A DNA stretch of 64,000 bases from Ectopseudomonas mendocina (GTDB lineage Bacteria > Pseudomonadota > Gammaproteobacteria > Pseudomonadales > Pseudomonadaceae): positions 1 to 64,000 of the forward strand of contig NZ_JADTQG010000019.1 in the NCBI RefSeq assembly GCF_016008875.1, read 5' to 3'. The translations under genes were made by a program, and so were the position numbers. Below, piece after piece: positions 29,233-37,539 of the stretch (position 1 is its first letter; each line of letters starts with the position of its first letter). The notes beneath the pieces were generated by a model that saw nothing but the letters and a program-made list of their open reading frames with translations, was not told the origin of the DNA and did no database searches.

Positions 29233-30677
29233 GCTTCACTCCCCGCCAGGCCTGCCTTCTCCTGTGAGGCCTGGTCTCCCGCCACTCGCCCGAGAAATTC
29301 CTCAAGGGGCCCGGCAACCTGGCCGATGGAGGCGAAGGCCCGCATGCGCGCGTCGGCCTTCATCGCCATATCGCGATACTTCTCCGGGCTCTGCGTGATC
29401 ACCTGATAGCTCTGCTGGTATGCCTCGACCAGCGACTGCCAATTCAGACGGTGACGGTGGGTCATGAAGATGCCGGTCGGATCATGCGGCCAGCAGAAAG
29501 GCTCCAGCGCACACTTGATCGTGAAGGCCAGCTGATCATCCACATAGTCCGCCATGGCGGTATGGGTCGGCGCGATCACCGGGACTCCAGCACTGAGGAA
29601 CTCCATCAGGGGCAAGCAAAGTCCCTCGCCCGACGACGCATTCACGTAGTAGTTGGAAGCGGCGATGAGCTGGCGATACTGCTCATCCTGAAGAAAACCA
29701 TGGAGCACGACGACACGGCAGGCGAACGGCGCCAGGCGCGAAAGCAATGTCATCAATACGATCCGGTAGTACTCAAGATCATGGTGGGTCATCTTGACGA
29801 TCAGCGTGGCATCCTGCCGGTCCTTGAATGCCCAGCAGAATGCAGTGATCAGCTCCACCCAGTTCTTGCGGCTGTCTGCGGGGTTGAGCACCGTCGTGTA
29901 TACCACGCCCGATACAACAATCCGGCGGACCTCCGGTTCCGGAGCCGGCTCTGCGACCATCCGCGGCGCTGGCGACTTTTCTTCAGCAATCTCCGCTTTG
30001 CGCATCTCCCGCCACCAACCAGCGGCCAGAGCACTGGTCGTCAACCAGGCCTGTCGGAGGCGGCTTTGCTCAGGCACCTCATCTACAGGCGGCGCAATCA
30101 CAACCTCCGGTTTGCGCACCAGACCGTCAGCCGACAAGCCAAGGGTTGGGCTATCGATAACCACTCCGGCGAAGGGGAAGCCTCGTTCGGCCATCATTGG
30201 CTTGCCCGCAGCCGGCTGTTCAATCCGGTAACGGTCCCAGACGGGGGCCGGAAGCGCCACGACCGGATAACCGGCCGGCATCGCCTCGCGCACCAGTGCC
30301 GCAGCTTCTCGGCTGGTGCTGATGGCACCCTGGATATGAGAAAAGGTGTAGCGCCAGTCGTTCTGCGAGTTACCTTCCCAAGCGATGGAAGGCAGAGTGT
30401 CGAACTCCCAGGCGAACACGCAGACGGTCGGACAGCTCAAACCCAGCGGCACTTGATGCGGCGGGCTGAAACTCAGGTAAACGACCTCCTCACCGATACT
30501 GCGATAGTGCTCGGCAAGTTGCTCGATCTGTTCGAGACTCTGCACGATTTCCATGCCTGCGACACGCTCGAGAACGGGCAGGAAATCCTTCATGAGAAAG
30601 AAGTAACTGTACTCCGGCTTCCCAAGAGAATTATGAATGCTGGCTTGATCGATTTTTGATCCCACGAGGATGATCAT
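29229..30677 (-). CDS. GT-B glycosyltransferase (family 4-like), large paralog B
   Basis: 482 residues and first gene of the minus-strand unit. It has the same plan as paralog A: KPEYSYFFLMKDFLPVL near the N-terminus, YTTVLNPADSRKNWVELI, VKMTHHDLEYYRI, VVLHGFLQDEQYRQLI and SGEGLCLPLMEFLSAGVP. A Pro/Glu-rich linker of about 40 residues (near 225-265) separates the halves. ATG 30677 is chosen since homology to paralog A begins there; the open frame extends 45 bases further up without a ribosome site. Tandem paralogs suggest two successive transfers with related donors. Confidence 0.76.
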   Translation of the reverse strand: MIILVGSKIDQASIHNSLGKPEYSYFFLMKDFLPVLERVAGMEIVQSLEQIEQLAEHYRSIGEEVVYLSFSPPHQVPLGLSCPTVCVFAWEFDTLPSIAWEGNSQNDWRYTFSHIQGAISTSREAAALVREAMPAGYPVVALPAPVWDRYRIEQPAAGKPMMAERGFPFAGVVIDSPTLGLSADGLVRKPEVVIAPPVDEVPEQSRLRQAWLTTSALAAGWWREMRKAEIAEEKSPAPRMVAEPAPEPEVRRIVVSGVVYTTVLNPADSRKNWVELITAFCWAFKDRQDATLIVKMTHHDLEYYRIVLMTLLSRLAPFACRVVVLHGFLQDEQYRQLIAASNYYVNASSGEGLCLPLMEFLSAGVPVIAPTHTAMADYVDDQLAFTIKCALEPFCWPHDPTGIFMTHRHRLNWQSLVEAYQQSYQVITQSPEKYRDMAMKADARMRAFASIGQVAGPLEEFLGRVAGDQASQEKAGLAGSEA

Positions 30678-31009
30678 GATGCAGAGACAACCCCACCAGT
30701 GCCGACGCGAACGATCACGCACTTCTTGATATTGTTATTGGGTCACGACCTGAAAAACAGCGGCATCAACACTCTCGGCAACCACGGAATTTTTCGTAAA
30801 ATCCAGGAAGTTACCCCAAGAAAACTCCGTTTTCATGCCCAATCAGCATCGCAACCTTTAACGACGCATGCAACCGTCTCGAGACTGCGTATCATCAAAA
30901 AAGTCCTGCCACTGCACGGTAACTGGCCGTAGCCAGCCTTGCCGCGCTAGGCTTACGTCGCCAGCTGCAGTCCGACTGCGCTCTCCCTGAAATTCTCGAG
31001 GAATTCACC
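30678..31009. other. Divergent intergenic region, glycosyltransferase unit / DUF2388 operon
   Basis: 332 bases separating the leftward glycosyltransferase unit from the rightward DUF2388 operon. I see no gene or strong hairpin. It should carry a promoter for each side; no good -35/-10 pair stands out. GAGGAA ahead of the TTG start at 31010 is the only clear signal. Confidence 0.45.
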
Positions 31010-31330
31010 TTGGCACAATCTCGTCGCCTGGCTTTCGCCATTCTTCTGCTATCGAGCACATCGGCCTCGGCCAGCAGCTTCGTCGCCACCACAGACACCC
31101 TCGGCAGTGCGTTGGCGGGCAGCGCCGAAGCCACTTCAGACGCGACGTCCTCGCTGCGCGATAGCAAGGTCGTGCATGCGGCCCAAGACGACGCCGCCAG
31201 CTTCGTTGCCAGCAATGGCGAGCTGCGCGGAGCACGCCTGGAAGCCGCGCTGCGTTATCTGCGCAGCCAGTCGCCGGATCTGCACAGCGCCAGCGATCTG
31301 CAGCTGGCAGGCGCCATCCTCTCGCGCTGA
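31010..31330 (+). CDS. DUF2388 exported small protein, copy 1
   Basis: 106 residues with a signal peptide (LAFAILLLSSTSASA, cleavage after about residue 21). The mature part holds the DUF2388 pattern: a segment beginning TTDTLGSAL, then SSLRDSKVVHAAQDDAASFV, then GELRGARLEAALRYLR. TTG 31010 is the start; GAGGAA lies seven bases upstream and there is no in-frame ATG before the signal peptide. Function unknown; members are small periplasmic proteins of Pseudomonas, often in several copies. First of a three-gene unit with a second DUF2388 gene and a DUF4105 gene. Confidence 0.85.
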   Translation: MAQSRRLAFAILLLSSTSASASSFVATTDTLGSALAGSAEATSDATSSLRDSKVVHAAQDDAASFVASNGELRGARLEAALRYLRSQSPDLHSASDLQLAGAILSR

Positions 31331-31459
31331 TTGCCTCGCGTGGCTGCTGACCGCCGCGCCGCCGCCCCGTAAACTACGACGACTTCCACCCTGCCAGCGG
31401 AACCGCGCTGGCAGCGGTACGTCCAATTGTCCGTCCTGCAGTTCTCGGAGCCATCTGTC

Positions 31460-31780
31460 ATGCGTCGTTCATTCGCCATCGCCATCACCGCCTGCGCCCT
31501 GTTCAGCGGTATCGCTCAGGCGCAAACCGTGGTCGCCACCAGTAACATCGTTGTGCGCGCCCTGGATCGCAGCATCAATTTCACATCCGACACCACCACA
31601 TCGCTGCGCGACATGAAAGCCGTGGTGCAGGCTCGTGACGACGCCGCCAGCTTCGTCGCCAGCGCCGGTGAGATTCGTGGCGCGCAACTGGAAGCCGCGC
31701 TGCAGACTATTCGCCAGCAACTGCCCGAGGCGCAGGCCGCCAGCGACCTGCAACTGGCCGAAGCCATTCTCGCTCTGTGA
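31460..31780 (+). CDS. DUF2388 exported small protein, copy 2
   Basis: 106 residues, the same length as copy 1. Signal peptide FAIAITACALFSGIAQAQ, cleavage near residue 22. The core TTSLRDMKAVVQARDDAASF and GEIRGAQLEAALQTIR closely matches copy 1, so these are tandem paralogs 130 bp apart. ATG 31460 is preferred to ATG 31427, since CGGAG precedes it by nine bases and the signal peptide then starts directly. Its end overlaps the DUF4105 gene by four bases (GTGA), so the two are probably translated together. No known function. Confidence 0.87.
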   Translation: MRRSFAIAITACALFSGIAQAQTVVATSNIVVRALDRSINFTSDTTTSLRDMKAVVQARDDAASFVASAGEIRGAQLEAALQTIRQQLPEAQAASDLQLAEAILAL

Positions 31781-33732
31781 CCCACCTTCTCGCCTGGTGC
31801 TGCGGCGCGCTGCTGGCATTGGCCGCTGGCGTCGCCCAGGCGCAATTGCGTCTGACGCTGGAGGACAGCGCTCTCGACGCCGCGCAGCGCCAGGCGAGCC
31901 AGGCGCTGCTCAACGAGGCGATGGCTGCATTGCCGCCGCGCTTCATCCAGCGCCTGGATCGCGAAGTGAAGGTCAGCTGGCGCACCGGGCTGCCTGCGGA
32001 GGTGTACGGCCAGGTCGGACGCTTCAGCGGTATCGAACTGAATGCCGAATTGCTGCCCAGGCTGGTCGATGGCACGGCGGCTCGTAACCAGACCGGCCGC
32101 CCTCACGGTACTCAGCGCCAGGAGTTGCTGGCCACCCTAGTGCACGAGCTCACCCATCTCTATGATCGCGCACGCCTCTGGCCTGCGGGCGAGCGGCGCC
32201 ACATCAACAGGTGCAGACAACGCGTCAGCTCGATGGGCCTGGTCGGGTTGCCTGAGGATTGCCGCGGCCAGAGCGAACGGCGTTTCACCCTTAGCGACGA
32301 TCCACGGCTGCTCGACCTGGCCGGCTGGCAGCAACGGGTCGGCCAGCGTGGCGCGCGCGACCTGGACAACGGTCAGGTCGCCCGCAGCCCGGACAGCTAC
32401 GAGCTGACCAATGCGCTGGAGTTCGTCGCGGTCAACCTCGAGTACTTTCTGCTCGACCCCAACTATGCCTGCCGCCGCCCCTCGCTGGCGCGCTATTTCC
32501 GTCAGCACTTCGACTGGACACCGGCCGGCGAGCCCTGCGCCAGCGACCACCCCTACCTCAATGCCGGGCGTGATTTTGCCGTTCAGCCTCTGGGCCGGCT
32601 CGATCCCGAGCGCGTATATGAGGTTGATTACCTGCTCGCCGAGGCCAACGATGCCTGGATGAGCCGCTGGGGCCACAGCATGCTGCGCCTGGTGGTCTGC
32701 GCGCCGGGGCGGCCGCGCGGCCCGGACTGCCGGCTGGATCTCGACCACCACCTGGTGCTCTCATACCGCGCCTTCGTCGGCGACCTACAGCTATCGAGCT
32801 GGGATGGACTGACCGGCGTCTATCCGTCGCGCCTGTTCGTCCTGCCGCTGGAGCAGGTGATTGACGAATACACCAAAGTGGAGCTGCGCAGCCTTGCCTC
32901 GGTGCCGCTGCGCCTGACGCGCGATGAGCTTGAACAAATGGTGGTACGCGCCGCCGAACAGCACTGGAGCTATGACGGCGACTACTACTTCGTCTCCAAC
33001 AACTGCGCGGTGGAAACCCTCAAGTTGCTGCGCAGCGGCACCGGCAATCCGCGCCTACACGCACTGGACAGCATCCTGCCCAACGGCCTGCTGGAGCTGA
33101 TGGATGCTCGCGGCCTGGCCGACACCAGCGTGCTCGACGATCCGCGAGAAGCACTGCGTCTGGGCTATCGCTTCGACTCCTTCCGCGAACGCTACCAGGC
33201 GATGTTCCGCGTCCTGCGCGAGCGCCTGCCGATCACCCAGGACAGTGTCGAGACCTGGCTGGAGCAGCCTGCACAGGATCGCAGTCAGTGGTTCGCCAAG
33301 GCCGATCTGCGCGCCAGCGCAGCCCTCTTGCTGCTGGAACAGGCCGCGCTGCGCCGACAACTACTGCTGGCCCAGGACGAACTCAAGCGCCGCTACCTCA
33401 CCGGCCGCGCCGCCGGCGACCCGAGCCTGAACAAGGCCGGCGCCGCGCTGGAGCAGATCCTTGCCAACAGCGGTTTTCTCAGCCGCCCTGCAGAGTTGCT
33501 CGAAGGGGGTTACGGCTTGCCGCAGCAGCAGGAATGGGAGCGCCTGGAAGCCAGCAGCCGTGACCGCCAGCAGCAGCTACGCCAACTCAGCGACGAGCTC
33601 GATGGCGAAGTGCGCAACCTGCTGCAGCCCGAGCGTCTGGCCGAGCTGGAAGCCAACGAGGCCAACCTAGTTGCGCTAGGCGAACACCTGCGTGCATTGC
33701 ACAAGGCCAGTGGCGGCCTGGAGCTGCCCTAG
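31777..33732 (+). CDS. DUF4105 exported protein with zincin-like and papain-like motifs
   Basis: 651 residues, with a signal peptide (residues 1-22, ending GVAQAQ). The N-terminal half has HELTH at 123-127, a gluzincin-type HExxH zinc motif, with Glu215 in NALEFVAVNLEYF as a likely third ligand. The DUF4105 domain follows (about 275-430) with His300 in WGHSMLR and Cys410 in SNNCAVETL, placed like the His/Cys pair of NlpC/P60-like fold proteins. The C-terminal part (about 500-651) is helical, rich in Leu/Arg/Glu, probably coiled coil. GTG start overlaps the DUF2388 stop. Enzyme activity is inferred from motifs only; the substrate may be a cell-wall peptide or a protein. Confidence 0.82.
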   Translation: MTHLLAWCCGALLALAAGVAQAQLRLTLEDSALDAAQRQASQALLNEAMAALPPRFIQRLDREVKVSWRTGLPAEVYGQVGRFSGIELNAELLPRLVDGTAARNQTGRPHGTQRQELLATLVHELTHLYDRARLWPAGERRHINRCRQRVSSMGLVGLPEDCRGQSERRFTLSDDPRLLDLAGWQQRVGQRGARDLDNGQVARSPDSYELTNALEFVAVNLEYFLLDPNYACRRPSLARYFRQHFDWTPAGEPCASDHPYLNAGRDFAVQPLGRLDPERVYEVDYLLAEANDAWMSRWGHSMLRLVVCAPGRPRGPDCRLDLDHHLVLSYRAFVGDLQLSSWDGLTGVYPSRLFVLPLEQVIDEYTKVELRSLASVPLRLTRDELEQMVVRAAEQHWSYDGDYYFVSNNCAVETLKLLRSGTGNPRLHALDSILPNGLLELMDARGLADTSVLDDPREALRLGYRFDSFRERYQAMFRVLRERLPITQDSVETWLEQPAQDRSQWFAKADLRASAALLLLEQAALRRQLLLAQDELKRRYLTGRAAGDPSLNKAGAALEQILANSGFLSRPAELLEGGYGLPQQQEWERLEASSRDRQQQLRQLSDELDGEVRNLLQPERLAELEANEANLVALGEHLRALHKASGGLELP

Positions 33733-33778
33733 CCTCTTGAATAGCCTGGATGAAAACCGGGAAATCAATCTGCCCAGT

Positions 33779-33802
33779 CCCCGGATTGCATCCGGGCTAC
33801 GG
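33779..33802. repeat. Short intergenic palindrome (CCCGGAT-tgc-ATCCGGG)
   Basis: A 7-bp perfect inverted repeat with a 3-base loop, followed by CTACGG, between the convergent DUF4105 and GFA genes. The motif resembles dispersed Pseudomonas intergenic repeats and may also act as a weak bidirectional terminator. Confidence 0.45.
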
Positions 33803-33810
33803 TCGACACC

Positions 33811-34215
33811 CTACGGAATCAACTCCTGATCCTCTTCCGGCAACTGCGGATCGACCGTCAGCCAGAGCAGCCGACTGCTCACCCAGATATGGCGATCCGC
33901 CGGCGCCTGTTGCGGTTCGTCCAGGGTAGCGACGGTCACGTCCAGCGTATCCGGGCTGAGCGAGGTGAGCAGCGCCAGATGCGCGCCGCAGTCCGCGCAG
34001 AAATAACGCGTGCAGCTGGCCGATGAGGCGAACGCCTTCGGTGTACCGCGCAGCCAGCGAAACGCCTGGCGCGGTACCGTGACCCAAGTGGTGAGGATGC
34101 CGCCACTGCTGCGCCGGCAGATCGAGCAGTGGCAGTGAGCGATGTCCGTCAACGGCGCATCGATCCGATAACGCAGCGCGCCGCACTGGCAGCCGCCCTG
34201 ATGTTCGACTTTCAT
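33811..34215 (-). CDS. GFA (glutathione-dependent formaldehyde-activating enzyme-like) family protein
   Basis: 134 residues with the zinc-binding cysteines of the GFA/CENP-V fold: GGCQCGALRY near residue 8, HCHCSICRR near 29, and FCADCGAHL near 73. Family members bind two zinc ions; most have no proven reaction beyond the founding Gfa. ATG 34215 is chosen over an upstream start because GGAGG precedes it closely. It is a single gene, divergent from the AEC carrier. Confidence 0.88.
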   Translation of the reverse strand: MKVEHQGGCQCGALRYRIDAPLTDIAHCHCSICRRSSGGILTTWVTVPRQAFRWLRGTPKAFASSASCTRYFCADCGAHLALLTSLSPDTLDVTVATLDEPQQAPADRHIWVSSRLLWLTVDPQLPEEDQELIP

Positions 34216-34283
34216 CCCGCCTCCGCCTTGCATTGCCCCGCGCCGCTGACCAAGATAGGCGCTCACCACCACAGGGGATTGCC

Positions 34284-35189
34284 GTGATAGACCTGTTGCT
34301 GGCCTTGTGGCCGCTGTTCGCCATGATAGTCGCCGGCTACTGGCTGCGCCTGCGCGAGTTCCCCAGCGAGGCCTTCTGGCCGGGCGCCGAGCGCCTCAAC
34401 TACTTCATCCTGTTCCCTGCGCTGCTGTTCTCCAGCCTGGCCCGTGCGCCGCTGAACAACCCGGCGCTGCCACGCCTGGCACTGGCGGTGCTGCTCGGCC
34501 TGGGCATCGCCTGGCTGGCGTTGCTGCTGGTACGTCGTCTGCGAGGCTGGCCGGCGGGGCGTTTTGGCGCCTTCACGCAAGGCATCCTGCGCTTCAACAC
34601 CTACCTTGGCCTGGCTGCGGTCGGCAGTCTGTTCGGTCAGGAGGGCCTGACGCTCGCCGCCCTGATGCTGGCCCTGATGGTGCCGACGGTAAACGTGCTG
34701 TCGGTTTGGTCGCTGACCGCGGAGCGTGGCGTCAGCGCCCGCAGCCTGCTGCTGCCGATCATCAAGAATCCGCTGATCCTCGCCTGCCTCGGCGGCGCGC
34801 TGTTCAACCTTACGGGCATCGGCCTGCCGGGTGGCACCGACCGCCTGCTCAGCCTGCTCGCCGCGGCCAGCCTGCCTTTGGGCCTGCTCTGCGTTGGCGC
34901 GGCACTCAAGCCGGAACAGCTGGGCGGAGAAATCCCGGCGCTGACCTGGAACAGCGCCCTGCGCCTGCTGGCGATGCCGCTACTGGCCTGGGGTGTAGCT
35001 TGGGCGCTGGCGCTGCCGGCCATGGAAACCGCGGTGCTGGTGCTGTTCTTCGCCCTGCCCACCGCGCCCACCGCCTACGTGCTGACCCGCCAGCTCGGCG
35101 GCGACAGCCAGCTGATGGCCGGCATCATCACCTTGCAGACGCTACTGGCGGCGGGCAGCCTGGTGGCGATCATGATGGTGCTGGCCTGA
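34284..35189 (+). CDS. AEC (auxin efflux carrier-like) family transporter
   Basis: 301 residues, about ten hydrophobic helices in two repeats. The N-terminus LLALWPLFAMIVAGYWLR and FALPTAPTAYVLTRQLGGD near the end are typical of AEC carriers, which export or take up organic acids and similar solutes. GTG 34284 is taken as start: AGGGG lies five bases before it, and homology begins there. It converges on the solute-binding gene with 15 bases between stops. Substrate unknown. Confidence 0.85.
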   Translation: MIDLLLALWPLFAMIVAGYWLRLREFPSEAFWPGAERLNYFILFPALLFSSLARAPLNNPALPRLALAVLLGLGIAWLALLLVRRLRGWPAGRFGAFTQGILRFNTYLGLAAVGSLFGQEGLTLAALMLALMVPTVNVLSVWSLTAERGVSARSLLLPIIKNPLILACLGGALFNLTGIGLPGGTDRLLSLLAAASLPLGLLCVGAALKPEQLGGEIPALTWNSALRLLAMPLLAWGVAWALALPAMETAVLVLFFALPTAPTAYVLTRQLGGDSQLMAGIITLQTLLAAGSLVAIMMVLA

Positions 35190-35204
35190 TTGGCCAGCTA
35201 GGCG

Positions 35205-35882
35205 CTACTCCACGTAGCGCTCGATCAGTCGCTGATAGTCACCGCGCGCCTTGAGCGCCGCGAATCCACGGTCGAAGCGCTCGATCAGTTCGGCCGCGCG
35301 CGGATGCTGACGTGAGACGATGAAGTGCAGCGTATTGTGCTGAAACGCGGCTTGCGAGCGATGGAACGCGCCTGCGTCGGCGCCGGTGGAGCGCAACGCA
35401 CTTTCGCCCAGATGACGGTCAGCGATGAACAGGTCGTCACGCTGCAACAGCAGCAGCCGCGCGCACTCCTGTAGCCCGAGCGGCGAATGGCGGCGCAGCA
35501 CGCCCTGCTCGATCAGCTGCTGGATCACCTCTGGCGCCTGCCAGCCCAACGGATAACAGAGCCGGCGACCCGCCATGGCCGGCAGATCAGCGAGTTCGAT
35601 GGCGTCGCCCGCGCGACTGTAAAGGAACTGGTCGGCCTCATAAATCGGCGCCGAATAGAGGAAATCCGCCTCGCGTTCGGCAGAGGGCACATAGGGAAAG
35701 GTGGCGTCGTATTCGCCGCGCCTGGCCTTCAGGTAGCCGCGGTTCCACGGCAGCCAGTCGAGCGTGATCGCCATGCCCTGCTCGGCCAGTGCCGCGCGTA
35801 CCACCTGGGTAAGCATGCCCTGCCCCACCAGTGCCTTGCCGGTGAACGGCGCATAATCATCCCCCGTGGCCAGATGCAGCAC
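35205..35882 (-). CDS. Transporter substrate-binding protein (family 3), signal peptide out of frame
   Basis: 225 residues of a periplasmic amino-acid-type binding protein: EVLHLATGDDYAPFTGK at the mature N-terminus, then WLPWNRGYLKARRGEYDATFPYVPS and a C-terminal lobe ending in ALKARGDYQRLIERY. Counting from the GTG at 35882 there is no signal peptide. In the same frame just upstream one reads CAQSARA, a perfect signal-peptidase site, then a stop codon. The hydrophobic part of the signal peptide lies one base out of phase (feature 35883-35946). Either the gene is frameshifted, the sequence has an error, or translation slips. As it stands the protein would stay in the cytoplasm and be useless for uptake. 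Confidence 0.7.
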   Translation of the reverse strand: MLHLATGDDYAPFTGKALVGQGMLTQVVRAALAEQGMAITLDWLPWNRGYLKARRGEYDATFPYVPSAEREADFLYSAPIYEADQFLYSRAGDAIELADLPAMAGRRLCYPLGWQAPEVIQQLIEQGVLRRHSPLGLQECARLLLLQRDDLFIADRHLGESALRSTGADAGAFHRSQAAFQHNTLHFIVSRQHPRAAELIERFDRGFAALKARGDYQRLIERYVE

Positions 35883-35946
35883 CTCGGCTCGCGCCGATTG
35901 CGCACACCAGCAGACTCAACAGAGTCGCCCGCCAGAATCCCACCAT
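35883..35946 (-). other. Out-of-frame signal-peptide start of the binding-protein gene
   Basis: ATG 35946, preceded by GGAG, opens MVGFWRATLLSLLVC, a clean signal peptide n- and h-region. Its frame does not join the mature protein; the c-region CAQSARA is read one base later. A loss of one base or gain of two between about 35905 and 35920 would restore one frame of about 247 residues. Confidence 0.6.
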
Positions 35947-36129
35947 CAATCTCCAGTCATTGGCGTGCAATCGCCTCCCGCCTTGAACACGGACTCTTGC
36001 TTGCGCGAGCGCGGCTGTCCAGCAAAAGGACATAGGGCGACCATTCATGTCCTTATCTTGATACGCGACAACTGAATTGGCAGGACGCCAGCTATCCTTG
36101 CTGGACCACGAAGCAACTGCGACACGCCG

Positions 36130-37260
36130 ATGAACGACACCAGCGCCAACGACCAGCTCGACGTTTTCCCCTATCTGCAGCTGATGCATCAACATGCCGG
36201 TTCGGACCTGTTCTTCAGCGTCGGCGCACCGCCGCACATGAAGGTAGAAGGGCATAGCCAGCCGGTTGGCCAGCGCATCATGAAGGCTGGTGAGGTGCAG
36301 CAACTGGCCTATCAGTTGATGACGCAAAAGCAGATCGCCGAGTTCGAACGCGACCTGGAGATGAACCTGGCCGTCAGCCTGCAAGGCGCCGGGCGCTATC
36401 GCGTCAATGTCTATTACCAGCGCGGCGAAGTGGCCATGGTGGTGCGCCTGATCAAGAGCGAGATACCTGGTTTCGAGGCGCTCGGTCTACCCAGGCTGCT
36501 GGAGAAACTGGCCATGCAGGAGCGCGGGCTGATCCTGGTCACCGGCGCCGCCGGCTCGGGCAAGTCCACCACCCTGGCGGCGATGCTGGATTTTCGCAAC
36601 CGGCACAAGAGCGGGCATATCGTCTGCATCGAAGATCCCATCGAATTTCTCCACAACCATCAGCGCTCGATCATCGACCAACGTGAAGTCGGCCTCGATA
36701 CCCACAGTTTCGACGACGCCCTGCGCAACGTGCTGCGCGAGGCACCGGACGTGATCATGCTCGGCGAGATCCGCGACGCCGCCACCATGCAGCACGCCCT
36801 GCACTACGCCGAAACCGGCCATTTGTGCGTCGCCACCCTGCATGCCACCAGCAGCAGCCACGCCATCGAACGCATCGCCCGCTTCTTCCCCGACGATGCC
36901 CGCAAGCAGGTGCTGGCCGACGTGGCGCACAACCTGCTCGCGGTGATCGGCCAGCGTCTGGTGCCGGGCATCGAACAGAAGCGTGTGGTGGCGGTGGAGC
37001 TGATGCTGGGCACGCCCTATATCCGCGACCTGATCCAGCGCGACGAACTGGACGAGCTGCGGGAGGCCATCGCCCGAGCCGCGGAGCAGGGCCTGCAGAC
37101 CTTCGATCAGCATCTGTTCGCCCTGCTCGAGGCCGGCCGCATCAGCCTGGCCGAAGCGCTGAAGTTCGCCGACTCGCGCACCGATCTCAGCCTCAAGTTC
37201 AAACTCGAACGCGGTTTCTCCGCTGACGATGCCGAACTCAAGGTGCTGCGCGACGGTTGA
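36130..37260 (+). CDS. PilT/PilU family type IV pilus retraction ATPase-like protein
   Basis: 376 residues of the PilT-like hexameric ATPase family, closest in feel to PilU (long C-terminal tail, DLFFSVGAPPHMKVEG at the start). Walker A is GAAGSGKST at 139-147; the Asp box follows in HIVCIEDPIEFLH; Walker B is MLGEIRDAATMQHAL; the His box is CVATLHATSSSHAIERI. All catalytic elements are intact. It is not next to a pilT gene or other pilus genes, so it is an orphan paralog of the pilTU pair. Probable role: modulating pilus retraction. I see no strong ribosome site before ATG 36130. Confidence 0.85.
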   Translation: MNDTSANDQLDVFPYLQLMHQHAGSDLFFSVGAPPHMKVEGHSQPVGQRIMKAGEVQQLAYQLMTQKQIAEFERDLEMNLAVSLQGAGRYRVNVYYQRGEVAMVVRLIKSEIPGFEALGLPRLLEKLAMQERGLILVTGAAGSGKSTTLAAMLDFRNRHKSGHIVCIEDPIEFLHNHQRSIIDQREVGLDTHSFDDALRNVLREAPDVIMLGEIRDAATMQHALHYAETGHLCVATLHATSSSHAIERIARFFPDDARKQVLADVAHNLLAVIGQRLVPGIEQKRVVAVELMLGTPYIRDLIQRDELDELREAIARAAEQGLQTFDQHLFALLEAGRISLAEALKFADSRTDLSLKFKLERGFSADDAELKVLRDG

Positions 37261-37267
37261 AAGCCCG

Positions 37268-37365
37268 ATTCGCGGACGAGTCCGCTCCCACAAGCAGCGA
37301 TTTGCATACCCGCAAATGAATTTGGTCAGTGCAGTTGGCAGCTGTGGGCGGACTTGTCCGCGAAT
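37268..37365. repeat. REPIN-like pair of inverted REP sequences, right arm degenerate
   Basis: Left arm 37268-37293 starts ATTCGCGGACGAGTCCGCTC; right arm 37343-37365 is its inverse but lacks two bases (TGTGGG-CGGACTTG). Both match the arms of the REPINs at 56507 and 63886. A small hairpin ATTTGC-ataccc-GCAAAT lies between. It may serve as terminator after the PilU-like gene. Confidence 0.8.
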
Positions 37366-37539
37366 GACCCGAACTACGAGATACAGGAGCGCTGACACCG
37401 GGCGCATGACCACGGCGCGAACGCCTCGACAGGGCTGTTTTCCTCAATGACTGGCGCATCGGCGATTTTCGGCCGATGCTCATCTCTACAGGCCGAAACC
37501 ACAACGTCTAATCGGCCGTCGTTCAGGGGGGGCCGATTT

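Noticed and set aside
30699-30932. 77-codon plus-strand frame before the DUF2388 operon
   Set aside because: No signal peptide, domain or ribosome site; starts inside the 5' end region of the glycosyltransferase unit.
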